From Glaciimonas sp. PAMC28666 (GTDB lineage: Bacteria; Pseudomonadota; Gammaproteobacteria; Burkholderiales; Burkholderiaceae_D): DNA of 64,000 nucleotides. Position 1 is the first letter of the stretch, and each line of letters opens with the position of its first letter. The stretch spans positions 1 to 64,000 of the forward strand of contig NZ_CP070304.1 of the NCBI RefSeq assembly GCF_016917355.1, given 5' to 3'. The notes beneath the pieces were generated by a model that saw only the letters and a list, made by a program, of their open reading frames with translations, was not told the origin of the DNA and did not search any database. Position numbers and translations under genes: made by a program. Below are positions 29,306-38,816 of this stretch, piece by piece.

Positions 29306-30325
29306 TTAAAAATCTTTCAATACTATTTTGCCAATTGTACGACCGGTCTCCAACGCCGCATGTGCTTTCCGCAGATTGGCCGCATTGATCGGCGTCAGTA
29401 CCTCACCAACCGTTGTCACGAGGATTTTGCTATCAATCAATCGCGCAATTTCATTAAGCAGATTGCCCTGTTCCTGCATATCCGGGGTCTGATACATCGA
29501 ACGGGTGAACATGAATTCCCACACGAAGCCAGCGCTTTTCGATTTAAGCAGACTGAGATTCAACGGCGCGGCATTTTCAACGATGCTGCAAATCATCCCT
29601 TGAGGAGCGATAATTGCCGCAGCCGCAGGGAAATGCTGATCGGTGTCATTGAGAATCAGGACGTGATCGACGCTATCAAAGCCCTGTTCCTTCAACTGCG
29701 CCTGCAGATCGCCATAATGGCTAATCACATATTGCGCGCCCAGTGCGCGCACCCACTTTTCCGACTCCGGGCGTGATGCAGTAGCAATCACCGTTAAACC
29801 AGCTACTTTGGCAGCCAATTGAATCGCAATCGAACCGACTCCACCTGCTCCGCCGATAATCAGGATCGATTTCCGGGGAATCGCGTGCGGCGGTGTGGTG
29901 ACTTTCAAACGTTCGAATAAGGCTTCCCATGCGGTGATGGCGGTCAGCGGCAGCGCTGCGGCTTGTTCAAACGACTGCGAGACAGCCATGGTCCCGACGA
30001 TGCGCTCATCAACCAATTGAAATTCGCTATTGGTGCCGGGCCGCGTAATATCGCCAGCATAAAATACCTTATCGCCGACCTTAAACTGGGTAACGTCAGG
30101 ACCAATCGCTTGCACTATGCCAGCCGCGTCCCAGCCCAACACGCGCGGCGTTTCTTCAACCTTATCCTTTGGTGCGCGCACTTTGGTATCGACCGGATTA
30201 ACGGCAATCGCTTTGATTTCGACCAGCAAATCACGCCCTTGCGGCGTCGGCTTCGTCAACGTGACATCCAGCATGGACTCAGGATGATCGATGGGTAGGT
30301 AGCGAGTTAATGCGACGGCTTTCAT
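29306..30325 (-). CDS. Zinc-type alcohol dehydrogenase-like / quinone oxidoreductase (MDR family)
   Basis: A 339-residue medium-chain dehydrogenase/reductase. The GroES-like N-terminal domain contains AIAVNPVDTKVR and LGWDAAGIVQAIG; the Rossmann domain has IIGGAGGVGSIAIQLA, the NADPH-binding glycine motif. The structural and catalytic zinc cysteines of true alcohol dehydrogenases are absent, so the protein is better placed with zinc-independent NADPH:quinone oxidoreductases (ZADH/QOR). It probably reduces quinones or reactive carbonyls in the cytoplasm. It is divergent from a LysR gene about 200 bp away, which likely controls it. Confidence 0.9.
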   Translation of the reverse strand: MKAVALTRYLPIDHPESMLDVTLTKPTPQGRDLLVEIKAIAVNPVDTKVRAPKDKVEETPRVLGWDAAGIVQAIGPDVTQFKVGDKVFYAGDITRPGTNSEFQLVDERIVGTMAVSQSFEQAAALPLTAITAWEALFERLKVTTPPHAIPRKSILIIGGAGGVGSIAIQLAAKVAGLTVIATASRPESEKWVRALGAQYVISHYGDLQAQLKEQGFDSVDHVLILNDTDQHFPAAAAIIAPQGMICSIVENAAPLNLSLLKSKSAGFVWEFMFTRSMYQTPDMQEQGNLLNEIARLIDSKILVTTVGEVLTPINAANLRKAHAALETGRTIGKIVLKDF

Positions 30326-30522
30326 GCGTGCTCCTGTTAGTGATGATAATTGATGTCGGTTTTACAATTCAAGCGCGACCGTGAACGGTGCACTTATGGT
30401 GCCTGATGCTGTCTTTATTAAGAGTGCTCAATCGCTGCTACTTTATTATCCCTGTTTGAATTATTTTATAAATAGCCTATTATTTGAATTACTTTAAAAA
30501 ATAATTTGATAATGGTTCCGTC

Positions 30523-31434
30523 ATGTACTCACTGGGCGACATACAACTTTTTATTCTCACGGCTGATCTGGGTAGCCTTTCCAAGGCGGCGCGCCAGCTC
30601 GATCTGGTGCCCGCCACTGCGAGCGCCAGCCTGAAACGGCTTGAGTTACACCTGAACACCCGGTTATTTGCCCGCTCTACCCGCAGTCTCCGGTTGACAC
30701 CGGAGGGCACGCTATTTTTGGAATATGGCCGACAAGCGTTAACACTACTCAATCAGGGCGAGGCGCAGTTACGTAGCGATGGAGAAATAAAAGGGCATTT
30801 GCGGTTATCGATGCCCGCCGACGTGGGAAGAAATGTCCTGCTCCCGTGGCTCAATGCATTTCAAAAAACCTATCCGAAGGTCACCCTGGCCCTTCAGTTT
30901 TCAGACCGCATCATTGACTTGTTCAGCGCGCCGATTGACGTGGCTTTTCGGTATGGCAAACTCGATGACTCGACGTTAATTTCACAACCGTTAGCAGCAA
31001 GTCGGCGCGTGGTGGTGGCTTCACCCACGTATCTGGCGCAACATGGCACCCCGACGACGCCAAAAGAGCTGGCCGAACATAACTGCTTGTTGTTTTACCT
31101 TGAGCGGGGATTGTTTAACAATTGGCGCTTTCATACCGGGAAAAATGCCATCGTAATTAAGGTCAGCGGTGATCGCATGACAGATGATGCGGCAATTGCG
31201 CGTGAGTGGGCGATTGCCGGATTAGGAATCGCTTATAAATCATGGCTCGATGTCAGACAAGATCTGGCGGAAGGACGATTGGTAACCCTGTTGGATCATT
31301 ACGTCGGCGAAGAAACACCGCTCAACATGGTGTATCCGGAACGTAGCAGCACCTCCCCCGTGCTCCGCGCTTTGCTGTTATTTTTACGTGAAAAATTTCA
31401 TGCGCTCGACATTCCGAGCGAACGCCATTTCTGA
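30523..31434 (+). CDS. LysR-family transcriptional regulator
   Basis: 303 residues. The N-terminal winged helix-turn-helix (about 3-62, GSLSKAARQLDLVPATASASLKRLE) is followed by a periplasmic-binding-protein-like effector domain (from about 90, GHLRLSMPADVGRNVLLPWL). It resembles the LysR group often found beside quinone reductases and short-chain dehydrogenases. The AT-rich divergent interval with the MDR gene (30326-30522) is the natural operator region and contains near-palindromic AT blocks around 30470-30505. It probably activates the MDR gene and represses itself; the inducer is unknown. Confidence 0.92.
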   Translation: MYSLGDIQLFILTADLGSLSKAARQLDLVPATASASLKRLELHLNTRLFARSTRSLRLTPEGTLFLEYGRQALTLLNQGEAQLRSDGEIKGHLRLSMPADVGRNVLLPWLNAFQKTYPKVTLALQFSDRIIDLFSAPIDVAFRYGKLDDSTLISQPLAASRRVVVASPTYLAQHGTPTTPKELAEHNCLLFYLERGLFNNWRFHTGKNAIVIKVSGDRMTDDAAIAREWAIAGLGIAYKSWLDVRQDLAEGRLVTLLDHYVGEETPLNMVYPERSSTSPVLRALLLFLREKFHALDIPSERHF

Positions 31435-31584
31435 TGACACTTTAAAAGATGAAATTAAAATCGTCTGCTATTTTCAGAAACTTCTCAACGCTAATGGCAT
31501 TCATTTTCGCTTAAGATTAGCGCAACGTTCTTTATTTCTCCGATTACATCGATCGTCCACATACCCCTCGCGGAAGGCTCCCTC

Positions 31585-32586
31585 ATGTCCGGCTGTCCTT
31601 ATATTCGCGCGTCTGGCAACGCTTTTCCAACACGCCTAAGTCAGCAAACCCCGATAAAGCTTAGCCGCTCCGCCACGCAAGCTTTCCATACGCTGGCCAG
31701 GACTACTCTATGGTTTTTTGTAATCTGGATGACCGTGGTCTTTACGTTGACCTCTCTACCAGCCGGGGCAAACGACCGCCCTCCACCATCTCTCATGATG
31801 GCGAACGTCTATCATCCTGGAATCACATTAGCGGATTTTTGGATCAGTGAAAAATTGGACGGCGTACGCGGCTATTGGGATGGCAGCGCTTTGTGGACCC
31901 GAGGCGGGAATCCGATTCATGCACCGGCCTGGTTCACAGCGGACTGGCCGAAGATCCCGTTAGACGGCGAGTTGTGGGCAGGTCGCGGCAGGTTTACGAC
32001 AGTAGTATCGACCGTGCGGCAGCAGACCCCCAACGACGAAGCCTGGCGCCAGATTCGCTTTATGGTATTCGATTTACCAGCACAGACCGGGACGTTTGAT
32101 ACCCGTATTCCGGTGCTGAAAAATGTCATCGCCACGCTCGCAAAAGCATGGGTGCAAACGGTTGCGCAATACAAGATCAAGGATCAACAAGACTTACAGA
32201 CATGGCTTCAGGACAACGCCGATCAAGGCGGTGAAGGTTTAATGCTACATCGCGGTGATGCACGCTATCGCGGCAACCGCAGCGACGATCTGCTCAAACT
32301 CAAAACACATGACGACACGGAAGCCATGGTGGTCGACTATCTTGCTGGAAAAGGAAAATATCTTGGCGTGATGGGCGCGTTGCTAGTGGAAACCCCGCAT
32401 GGATTGCGTTTCAAGATCGGAACCGGTTTCAGTGATGCGGAACGGCGGCAACCACCCGCCATTGGCAGCTGGATAACCTATCGCTATCGCGGATTAAACC
32501 CGAGTGGCATACCGCGATTTGCGAGTTTTATGCGCATACGGCAGGAGATGCCGCCACGCGAGACGCCGCAAACGGTTGCGCAGTGA
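31585..32586 (+). CDS. ligE: ATP-dependent DNA ligase with signal peptide (LigE type)
   Basis: A 333-residue minimal ligase. Motif I EKLDGVRG carries the adenylated lysine near residue 90. Motif III reads FMVFDLP, motif IV GGEGLMLHRG and motif V LLKLKTHDD; a short OB-fold follows. There is no N-terminal DNA-binding domain. A hydrophobic stretch near 42-62 ending LPAGAND looks like a signal peptide, so the mature enzyme should act in the periplasm, as described for Lig E of Haemophilus and Neisseria and linked to DNA uptake or extracellular DNA. The AAGG before the ATG supports the start, although the signal begins unusually far in (40-residue polar leader), so a later start is possible. Confidence 0.88.
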   Translation: MSGCPYIRASGNAFPTRLSQQTPIKLSRSATQAFHTLARTTLWFFVIWMTVVFTLTSLPAGANDRPPPSLMMANVYHPGITLADFWISEKLDGVRGYWDGSALWTRGGNPIHAPAWFTADWPKIPLDGELWAGRGRFTTVVSTVRQQTPNDEAWRQIRFMVFDLPAQTGTFDTRIPVLKNVIATLAKAWVQTVAQYKIKDQQDLQTWLQDNADQGGEGLMLHRGDARYRGNRSDDLLKLKTHDDTEAMVVDYLAGKGKYLGVMGALLVETPHGLRFKIGTGFSDAERRQPPAIGSWITYRYRGLNPSGIPRFASFMRIRQEMPPRETPQTVAQ

Positions 32587-32598
32587 TCTGGACTTATT

Positions 32599-32672
32599 CA
32601 CGAACATTCATGAACTTTCATGAACATACAAGAATATTCTTTGAACACAGGGAGCTCCATGAACATTCATGG
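32599..32672. repeat. 10-bp-period degenerate repeats (CATGAACATT) and small palindrome
   Basis: Decamers starting at 32599, 32609, 32619, 32629 and 32639 are variants of CATGAACATT. They are followed by CCATGAACATTCATGG at 32657-32672, whose arms CCATGAA/TTCATGG pair perfectly. The block lies downstream of ligE and upstream of the LacI operator. Confidence 0.8.
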
Positions 32673-32751
32673 ACAGTTTCATTGATTTTCATGCACCTTT
32701 AGGCACCAGCATGCCGCATCGCAACATCGACAATCCTTGCTAAATCGTATT

Positions 32752-32793
32752 CCATCGGTTAAAAATGTAATCGATTACATTCTTAACCGATGG
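32752..32793. promoter_or_regulatory. 42-bp near-perfect palindromic operator for the adjacent LacI regulator
   Basis: The 42-bp segment is a palindrome with one mismatched pair. The core AATGTAATCGATTACATT (32764-32781) is a perfect 18-bp LacI/GalR-type site with the central CG step those regulators bind. The outer arms CCATCGGTTAA and TTAACCGATGG extend it. It ends 16 bp before the LacI-family start codon, so the regulator probably represses its own transcription here and, through read-through, the sugar operon. Confidence 0.88.
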
Positions 32794-32809
32794 ATGACGA
32801 CCGCTACCG

Positions 32810-33838
32810 ATGAGCACTGACGATTCTGCATTCTCCTATTCCGATCATCCGGTCTCCATTTCGGCCGTGGCTGTCCACGCAGGCGTTTCAGTCGCCACCG
32901 TTTCCCGCGTCATGAACGCGCAAAGCGGCGTACGCCCGCAAACCCGTGACAAGGTAATGGCCGCGGTCGAGACGTTAGGCTATCGGATGAATCATCTGGC
33001 GCGCAATTTACGCACTGCCGAGAGCCGCCTGTTGCTGACCATGGTGCCGGACGTCGGGAATCCTTTTTACGCCGAGATTGTGCGCGGCATCAATGCCGTT
33101 GCACGTCAGCACGGCTACTTTGTCCTGCTATGTGACACCGGAGCAGAAGAGGAGCAGGAACGCTCGTATTTCGACCTGCTACGTACTCATCGCGCCGATG
33201 GCGCAATCTGCCTGGATCCCGATACCATTCAACACGCCCTGGCCAATGAATCAGTGCGCTTGCCCTGGGTCGCCTGTTGCGAGTTTGATCCCACCGTGGC
33301 GGTGCCGTATGTCAGCATCGATAACCATCGCGCTGCGGGAGACGCGATTCGCCATTTGCTGGAACGTGGACATCGGCGTATCGGTTTGATCAACTCCGAT
33401 CCGCGCTATCTTTACGCACGACAACGTCAGGCTGGCTATGTCGATACCCTGCAAGCTGCCGGACTGACGGCAGATCCCGCATGGTGCAAAACCGTGCAGA
33501 GTCTGGATTACGCAGCAGGCACCACCGCCACGTTAGAGTTGATGGCGCAACCCAACGCGCCGACGGCGATTTTTGCGGTTTCCGATACGCTCGCTATTGG
33601 TGTATTGAGCGCCCTGCGCCAACTTGGCAAACGCGTACCCGAGGATGTCGCCGTCATCGGCTTTGATGACATCGCAATTGCAGCCCAGATTAACCCAGGT
33701 TTGACGACGATTGCCCAACCTATGCGTGCGCTCGGCGAAACCGCCGCCCACCTACTGTTGCAACGCCTGACTAGCCCGACCGTACCTGTATCCGGCGTCT
33801 TGCTTGAGCATCATCTGGTCTCGCGGGGAAGTACTTAA
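32810..33838 (+). CDS. LacI-family repressor of the sugar operon
   Basis: 342 residues. The helix-turn-helix starts near residue 14 (ISAVAVHAGVSVATVSRVMN), with the hinge helix near 60 (NHLARNLRTAES) and a RbsR-like sugar-binding core (DVGNPFYAEIVRGI to GFDDIAIAAQINPGLTTI). The hinge helix is the element that inserts into the central CG of operators like the one just upstream. It heads a same-strand set of transport and catabolic genes. The inducer is probably the transported sugar or a derivative. There is no strong Shine-Dalgarno before the ATG, so translation may be weak. Confidence 0.93.
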   Translation: MSTDDSAFSYSDHPVSISAVAVHAGVSVATVSRVMNAQSGVRPQTRDKVMAAVETLGYRMNHLARNLRTAESRLLLTMVPDVGNPFYAEIVRGINAVARQHGYFVLLCDTGAEEEQERSYFDLLRTHRADGAICLDPDTIQHALANESVRLPWVACCEFDPTVAVPYVSIDNHRAAGDAIRHLLERGHRRIGLINSDPRYLYARQRQAGYVDTLQAAGLTADPAWCKTVQSLDYAAGTTATLELMAQPNAPTAIFAVSDTLAIGVLSALRQLGKRVPEDVAVIGFDDIAIAAQINPGLTTIAQPMRALGETAAHLLLQRLTSPTVPVSGVLLEHHLVSRGST

Positions 33839-33975
33839 GACCACATTTGGCGCGCCGGATTGGACCACTGACTGCCCCAGGAATTGGTAACAGCAACACA
33901 ACCGTGAATACACAAAAAGAAACCAAAAGATCGTCAGAAGAATTTCGCCAGAAGAATCAACCTGAGGAAATAAGC

Positions 33976-33993
33976 ATGAAGATTGCACCATGA
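33976..33993 (+). CDS. Five-codon minicistron (MKIAP) overlapping the ABC ATPase start
   Basis: ATG AAG ATT GCA CCA TGA follows TGAGGA (33963-33968) at a good 7-base spacing. Its stop overlaps the ATPase start as ATGA at 33990-33993. The ATPase ATG itself is about 21 bases from this Shine-Dalgarno, too far for direct use. The minicistron therefore plausibly loads ribosomes that re-start on the ATPase gene. Inference from spacing only. Confidence 0.5.
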   Translation: MKIAP

Positions 33994-35477
33994 GCGTCAC
34001 CGTCAGCTTCAACAATATCTGTAAGGATTTCGGCCCTGTCCGGGTGCTGAACGGGGTGAGCTTCGACTTGTCCGCTGGTCGGGTCTATGGGTTACTGGGA
34101 GAAAATGGCGCTGGCAAATCAACCTTGATGAAAATCCTGGCGGGCTACGAGACCGCCACCGAAGGCCAGCTGGTGGTCGATGGCCAACCGCAACGGTTTA
34201 CCAGTTCACGCGCAGCAGAAGCCAGCGGCATCGTATTGATTCATCAGGAATTTAATCTGGCTGAGCATTTAACAGTCGCGCAAAATATCTTTTTGGGACA
34301 CGAAAAGCAGAAGGGTTGGCTGCTTGACGATACCGCGATGCGCGAAGACGCTGCAGTATATCTCAGGCAAGTTGGCCTTAACATCAGTCCAGATACCAAG
34401 GTGCGCCAGCTAATCGTGGCAGAAAAACAGTTGGTTGAAATCGCCAAGGCGTTAGCGCGTAAGGCGCGTTTCTTAATCATGGACGAGCCCACCGCCACGC
34501 TAACCTCATCAGAAACACAACGACTTTTTGCACTGATGGCGCAATTGAACGCAGATGGCGTCACGATTTTATACATATCGCACAAACTCGACGAAGTTGA
34601 ACGTATCACCGATGAAGTGATCGTCATGCGCGATGGACGCTTTATCACGCGGGAGCCTACCGCATCCCTGACCCGGCAACAGATGGCCAATTTGATGGTA
34701 GGACGCGATCTGTCGGATATGTTTCCGACCAAATCACGCGCCGCCAATGACGCACCGGTTTTGTTGAGAGTCGATGGTTTATGCGTTCCCGGTTGGTCTA
34801 CCAATCTGTCATTCGAAGTCCGCGCCGGGGAAATTCTCGGTTTTGCAGGACTGGTGGGTGCTGGTCGTACGGAATCATTCGAAGGGTTACTTGGGCTGCG
34901 CCCGCGCAGCGCCGGAAAAATCACTTTGAGCGGCAAAACGGTTAATCTGCGAAATCCCCGTCAGGCCATGCAACATGGCGTCACCTATCTCAGCGAAGAC
35001 CGCAAGGGTAAAGGATTACACGTTAATCTGGGACTACGCGAGAACCTGACCATGATGACCGTAGAGCGCTATGCGCATCCGTGGCTTGATCTTATCGCAG
35101 AGAAAAAAGCTCTCCACCACGCAGCAAACGTTTTCAATATCAGAACCGGCGACCTCGACAGCAAAGCCCGCATGCTTTCTGGAGGTAACCAGCAAAAACT
35201 GGCACTGGCGAAAATTTTGCACCCTGATCCAAAGGTGATCATTCTGGACGAACCAACCCGCGGCGTTGATGTGGGTGCCAAGCGCGACATCTATTTTCTG
35301 ATTCACAAGTTAGCAGCAGAAGGCCGCGCGGTCATTGTGATTTCGTCTGAGCTGATAGAACTGATCGGCCTTTGTCACCGCGTCGCAGTGATGCGTTCCG
35401 GCACCTTACAAACAACGCTCGACAGCGAGCATTTGACCGAAGAGGAGTTGATTGCACATGCAACCGGTACACACTGA
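33990..35477 (+). CDS. Sugar ABC importer, tandem ATP-binding subunit (RbsA/XylG class)
   Basis: 495 residues with two ABC domains. The first has Walker [10 protein letters not shown] (about residue 36) and Walker [10 protein letters not shown]. The second has a degenerate Walker A (GLVGAGRTE), signature [13 protein letters not shown] and Walker [11 protein letters not shown]. This double-domain form defines the CUT2 class that takes up monosaccharides, inositol or AI-2. It powers import together with the following permease and binding protein. Its stop overlaps the permease start by 20 bp, so the two are translationally coupled. Confidence 0.95.
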   Translation: MSVTVSFNNICKDFGPVRVLNGVSFDLSAGRVYGLLGENGAGKSTLMKILAGYETATEGQLVVDGQPQRFTSSRAAEASGIVLIHQEFNLAEHLTVAQNIFLGHEKQKGWLLDDTAMREDAAVYLRQVGLNISPDTKVRQLIVAEKQLVEIAKALARKARFLIMDEPTATLTSSETQRLFALMAQLNADGVTILYISHKLDEVERITDEVIVMRDGRFITREPTASLTRQQMANLMVGRDLSDMFPTKSRAANDAPVLLRVDGLCVPGWSTNLSFEVRAGEILGFAGLVGAGRTESFEGLLGLRPRSAGKITLSGKTVNLRNPRQAMQHGVTYLSEDRKGKGLHVNLGLRENLTMMTVERYAHPWLDLIAEKKALHHAANVFNIRTGDLDSKARMLSGGNQQKLALAKILHPDPKVIILDEPTRGVDVGAKRDIYFLIHKLAAEGRAVIVISSELIELIGLCHRVAVMRSGTLQTTLDSEHLTEEELIAHATGTH

Positions 35478-36513
35478 ATCACAGGCTGACTCGCCACAAG
35501 CTGAATCAAAAGCCAGCGCCCGCACCAAACCACGCGCTTCCAAGGCAATCATTGAGCGCATCAAGAATTTAGGTCCCTTAATCGGATTGATCGCCTTATG
35601 TATCGTCGGCACCTTGCTGAATCACGACTTCGCCACCGTCGACAATATGATGAATGTGCTTACCCGCACAGCCTTTATCGGCATCATCGCGGTCGGCATG
35701 ACCTTCGTGATTATTTCTGGCGGGATTGATTTATCGGTAGGTTCCATGGCCGGCCTGATTGCAGGCAGCATGATCTACTTCATGAATGCCTTGTTGCATG
35801 GCATTGGCGGGTTTCATTTCAGTCCTCTTACCATCGTTATATCAGGCATCGTCCTGGCGCTGGTGCTGGGTTCCGTGTTCGGACTAGTCCACGGCCTGCT
35901 CATCACCAAAGGAAAAATTGAACCTTTTATTGTTACGCTCGGCACCCTGGGTATTTTCCGCGCCTTTCTAACCTATCTTGCCGATGGCGGCGCGCTAACC
36001 CTCGACAATCAATTGTCGGATCTGTATAGCCCGGTGTATTACCAAAGCGTGTTGGGTATACCAATTCCCATCTGGATATTTTTATTGGTCGCCATTGGCG
36101 GCGCGGTGATTCTCAATCGCACCACCTTCGGACGACATGTTCAGGCAATTGGCTCCAATGAACAAGTGTCGCGTTACGCGGCGATTCGGGTTGATCTGGT
36201 CAAGATATCCACCTACGTTTTTCTCGGACTGTGTGTTGGCGTCGCCACCATTTTATACGTTCCCCGCCTTGGGTCGGCCTCCCCTACCACAGGTCTGTTA
36301 TGGGAGCTCGAAGCGATTGCGGCGGTAGTGGTCGGCGGCACGGCTCTCAAAGGTGGCGAAGGACGTATCGTTGGCACGGTGATCGGTGCAATCCTGCTCT
36401 CCGTTATCAGCAATATTCTCAACCTTACCAGCATCATTAGTGTGTATCTAAATGCTGCGGTTCAGGGCATCGTGATCATCGCCGTCGCCTTCCTGCAACG
36501 CAGTCGACGATAA
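35458..36513 (+). CDS. Sugar ABC importer, permease subunit (RbsC class)
   Basis: 351 residues from the ATG at 35458, preferred over a TTG two codons earlier because AGGAG lies 10 bases upstream. After a polar 40-residue start it has eight to ten hydrophobic segments and the family motif [13 protein letters not shown] near 85-97. The EAA-like coupling region ends [15 protein letters not shown]. It sits in the inner membrane as a homodimer with the CUT2 ATPase. The long Gln/Ala/Ser-rich N-terminus is somewhat longer than E. coli RbsC. Confidence 0.94.
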   Translation: MQPVHTESQADSPQAESKASARTKPRASKAIIERIKNLGPLIGLIALCIVGTLLNHDFATVDNMMNVLTRTAFIGIIAVGMTFVIISGGIDLSVGSMAGLIAGSMIYFMNALLHGIGGFHFSPLTIVISGIVLALVLGSVFGLVHGLLITKGKIEPFIVTLGTLGIFRAFLTYLADGGALTLDNQLSDLYSPVYYQSVLGIPIPIWIFLLVAIGGAVILNRTTFGRHVQAIGSNEQVSRYAAIRVDLVKISTYVFLGLCVGVATILYVPRLGSASPTTGLLWELEAIAAVVVGGTALKGGEGRIVGTVIGAILLSVISNILNLTSIISVYLNAAVQGIVIIAVAFLQRSRR

Positions 36514-36601
36514 AAAATATGCTTTCACAATCAGCAAAACCAGACAACGTATTTTTACAAGGGATCGCCGCTCACGGCACCCATCACCCGGAGGAGACAC
36601 C

Positions 36602-37555
36602 ATGAAACGTATCACCAAAATGCTCGGCGCAGGACTCTTGGCAATGCACGCTTTATCCGCATTCGCGGCAGAAAAAGTCGTCCTGGGCGTCGCGATTCCC
36701 ACGGCAACGCATAGTTTTACCGCTGGCATTGTCTGGTGGGCCAATGAAGCCAAAGCGGAATTGGAGAAAGCCCACCCCGGTTTAAAGGTCATCGTAAAAA
36801 CCGCCGCGACTGCACCCGAACAAGCGAATCAGTTGCAAGATATGTTGACGGTCAACAAAATTAATACGTTGGTGATCTTTCCGATTGAGTCAGCCTCTCT
36901 GACCCAACCGGTCGCGCAGGTCAAAAACAAAGGTGTCTACGTTACTGTCGTGGATCGCGGGCTGACGACTACAGATGCACAAGATGCTTACGTAGCGGGA
37001 GACAATACCGCTTTTGGTAAATTGCCTGCTGAGTACATGGCAAAGCGATTGAATGGCAAAGGCAATATTGTAGTTTTGCGGGGCATGCCAACTACCCTCG
37101 ACAATACCCGGGTTGATGCATTTAATGCTGTGATGAAAGACCATCCCGGCATCAAGATTCTGGACGCCAAATATGGCAACTGGAATCGGGATGATGCATT
37201 CAAGGTCATGCAGGATTACCTCACCCGCTTTAAACAGATCGATGCCGTCTGGGCAGCGGATGATGATATGGCAATCGGCGTACAGAAAGCCATTGAGCAA
37301 GCCAAACGTACCGACATCAAAGACGTGTTCGGAGGCGCGGGTGCCAAAGGCGCGGTGAAGAAAATAATGGATGGTTCAGACCCGTTGATTATGGCGGACG
37401 TTTCGTACTCTCCAAAGTTTATCTACGATGCAATAAAGATGACCGCTGAAGCGCGTCTGAAAGGTGAAAAATTGCCCGCTAACACCATCATTCCATCGGT
37501 GTTGATCACCAAGGAAAATGCGAAGCAGTTTTACTTCCCAAACTCGCCGTTTTAA
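36602..37555 (+). CDS. Periplasmic sugar-binding protein of the ABC importer (RbsB class)
   Basis: 317 residues with a clear signal peptide ([22 protein letters not shown], cut before AEK). The mature protein has the two-lobe type I fold: [57 protein letters not shown]. It captures the sugar for the permease. A strong GGAGGAGA Shine-Dalgarno precedes it, in line with high expression of binding proteins. The substrate is not readable. Aromatic residues near the N-terminus ([10 protein letters not shown]) recall ribose/inositol-like binders. Confidence 0.94.
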   Translation: MKRITKMLGAGLLAMHALSAFAAEKVVLGVAIPTATHSFTAGIVWWANEAKAELEKAHPGLKVIVKTAATAPEQANQLQDMLTVNKINTLVIFPIESASLTQPVAQVKNKGVYVTVVDRGLTTTDAQDAYVAGDNTAFGKLPAEYMAKRLNGKGNIVVLRGMPTTLDNTRVDAFNAVMKDHPGIKILDAKYGNWNRDDAFKVMQDYLTRFKQIDAVWAADDDMAIGVQKAIEQAKRTDIKDVFGGAGAKGAVKKIMDGSDPLIMADVSYSPKFIYDAIKMTAEARLKGEKLPANTIIPSVLITKENAKQFYFPNSPF

Positions 37556-37587
37556 TCGTTGGACGTGCGTTTATATATATTTGTTCA

Positions 37588-37631
37588 AACGCATTTAAAA
37601 CGCATTTAAAACGTATTTAAAAGCATTTTTT
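37588..37631. repeat. 11-bp tandem repeat (AAACGCATTTA)
   Basis: Two perfect copies of AAACGCATTTA (37588, 37599), one with a single change (37610) and a decayed fourth copy (37621) lie just after the binding-protein stop, before the stem-loop. Confidence 0.9.
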
Positions 37632-37640
37632 AATGACTAA

Positions 37641-37699
37641 CGGTAGATACAGGACCGTATGATGGGCTAACCATCCGCTCCCCGGTCCTGTAGTTACCG
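37641..37699 (+). other. Nested intercistronic stem-loop between binding-protein and isomerase genes
   Basis: Arms 37641-37657 and 37683-37699 pair at 15 of 17 positions (inner nine ACAGGACCG/CGGTCCTGT perfect, directly followed by further pairing). The 25-base loop contains a second hairpin GATGG-gctaa-CCATC (37661-37675). There is no U-run after it, so it is unlike an intrinsic terminator. Hairpins after binding-protein genes (as in malE) commonly protect the upstream mRNA and lower downstream expression; that role is inferred. Confidence 0.75.
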
Positions 37700-37735
37700 C
37701 CTTACCCAACGTGACCTGACCATTGAGGATTGACC

Positions 37736-38791
37736 ATGAAAACGATCAAAGGACCGGCCATCTTTCTGGCCCAGTTCATGGGCGATCAAGCACCGTTTGA
37801 TACGCTCGCCCACCTGGCAGAATGGGCCGCTGGTCTGGGTTATAAGGGACTCCAGCTGCCGACCGACCCACGGTTGTTCGATCTGTCTCTGGGTGCCAAA
37901 AGTCAAACCTACTGCGACGACATCAAAGGACTGCTGGCGCAGCATGGATTAGCCATCACCGAGTTATCGACGCACTTGCAAGGGCAACTGGTGGCTGTCC
38001 ATCCTGCCTATGATCCCTTGTTCGATAACTTTGCAGCGCCGCACGTGCGAGGCAATCCGGCAGCACGCACCGCATGGGCCATCGAACAGTTAACGCTTGC
38101 AGCAGCCTCCTCACGACGCCTTGGATTAAGCGCACACGTTACTTTTTCCGGCGCATTAGCGTGGCCCTATCTGTACCCCTGGCCGCAGCGTCCAGCCGGC
38201 TTGGTCGAGACGGCGTTCGCCGAGCTGGCACGACGTTGGCACCCTATTCTCGACGCGTTTGATGACGCCGGTGTTGACCTCTGTTACGAGCTTCATCCGG
38301 GAGAAGATCTTCATGACGGGATTAGTTTTGAGCGCTTTCTGGATGCAGTCGACCAGCATCCGCGTGCCAGCATTCTGTATGATCCCAGCCATTTTTTGCT
38401 GCAGCAACTTGATTACCTCGCGTTCATCGATATTTATCACACCCGTATTAAAGCGTTTCACGTCAAAGACGCAGAGTTTCGGCCTAGCGGCAGACAGGGC
38501 ATGTACGGTGGATTTTCCGCATGGCAAGATCGCGCCGGACGATTCCGTTCGCTCGGTGACGGACAAATTGATTTCGGTGCCATTTTTTCCAAAATGGCGC
38601 AATACGACTTTCCCGGCTGGGCGGTGTTAGAGTGGGAATGCTGCCTGAAGCATCCGGAAGACGGTGCGGCTGAAGGTGCCGATTTTATTCGGCGTCACAT
38701 CATTCGTGTAGCAGAGCGCGCTTTCGACGATTTTGCGGGCAGCGCCGTGCAGCAGGAACAGATCGATCAATTGCTTGGGCTCACACGCTAA
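37736..38791 (+). CDS. Sugar isomerase/epimerase, TIM barrel (xylose isomerase-like family)
   Basis: 351 residues from the ATG at 37736, which has GAGG 7 bases upstream (a TTG two codons earlier is less likely). AP endonuclease 2/xylose isomerase-like fold: GLGYKGLQLPTD, then a metal-site series with Glu in CYELHPGEDL (about 184), Asp/His in YDPSHFL (about 218), His in FHVKDAEF and Glu in AVLEWECC. Such enzymes epimerise or isomerise keto sugars with a divalent metal. The following gene is a Gfo/Idh/MocA dehydrogenase, so the pair probably acts in succession on the imported sugar. Confidence 0.88.
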   Translation: MKTIKGPAIFLAQFMGDQAPFDTLAHLAEWAAGLGYKGLQLPTDPRLFDLSLGAKSQTYCDDIKGLLAQHGLAITELSTHLQGQLVAVHPAYDPLFDNFAAPHVRGNPAARTAWAIEQLTLAAASSRRLGLSAHVTFSGALAWPYLYPWPQRPAGLVETAFAELARRWHPILDAFDDAGVDLCYELHPGEDLHDGISFERFLDAVDQHPRASILYDPSHFLLQQLDYLAFIDIYHTRIKAFHVKDAEFRPSGRQGMYGGFSAWQDRAGRFRSLGDGQIDFGAIFSKMAQYDFPGWAVLEWECCLKHPEDGAAEGADFIRRHIIRVAERAFDDFAGSAVQQEQIDQLLGLTR

Positions 38792-38816
38792 AACAGCAAT
38801 CAAGAAGGATTAGCAA

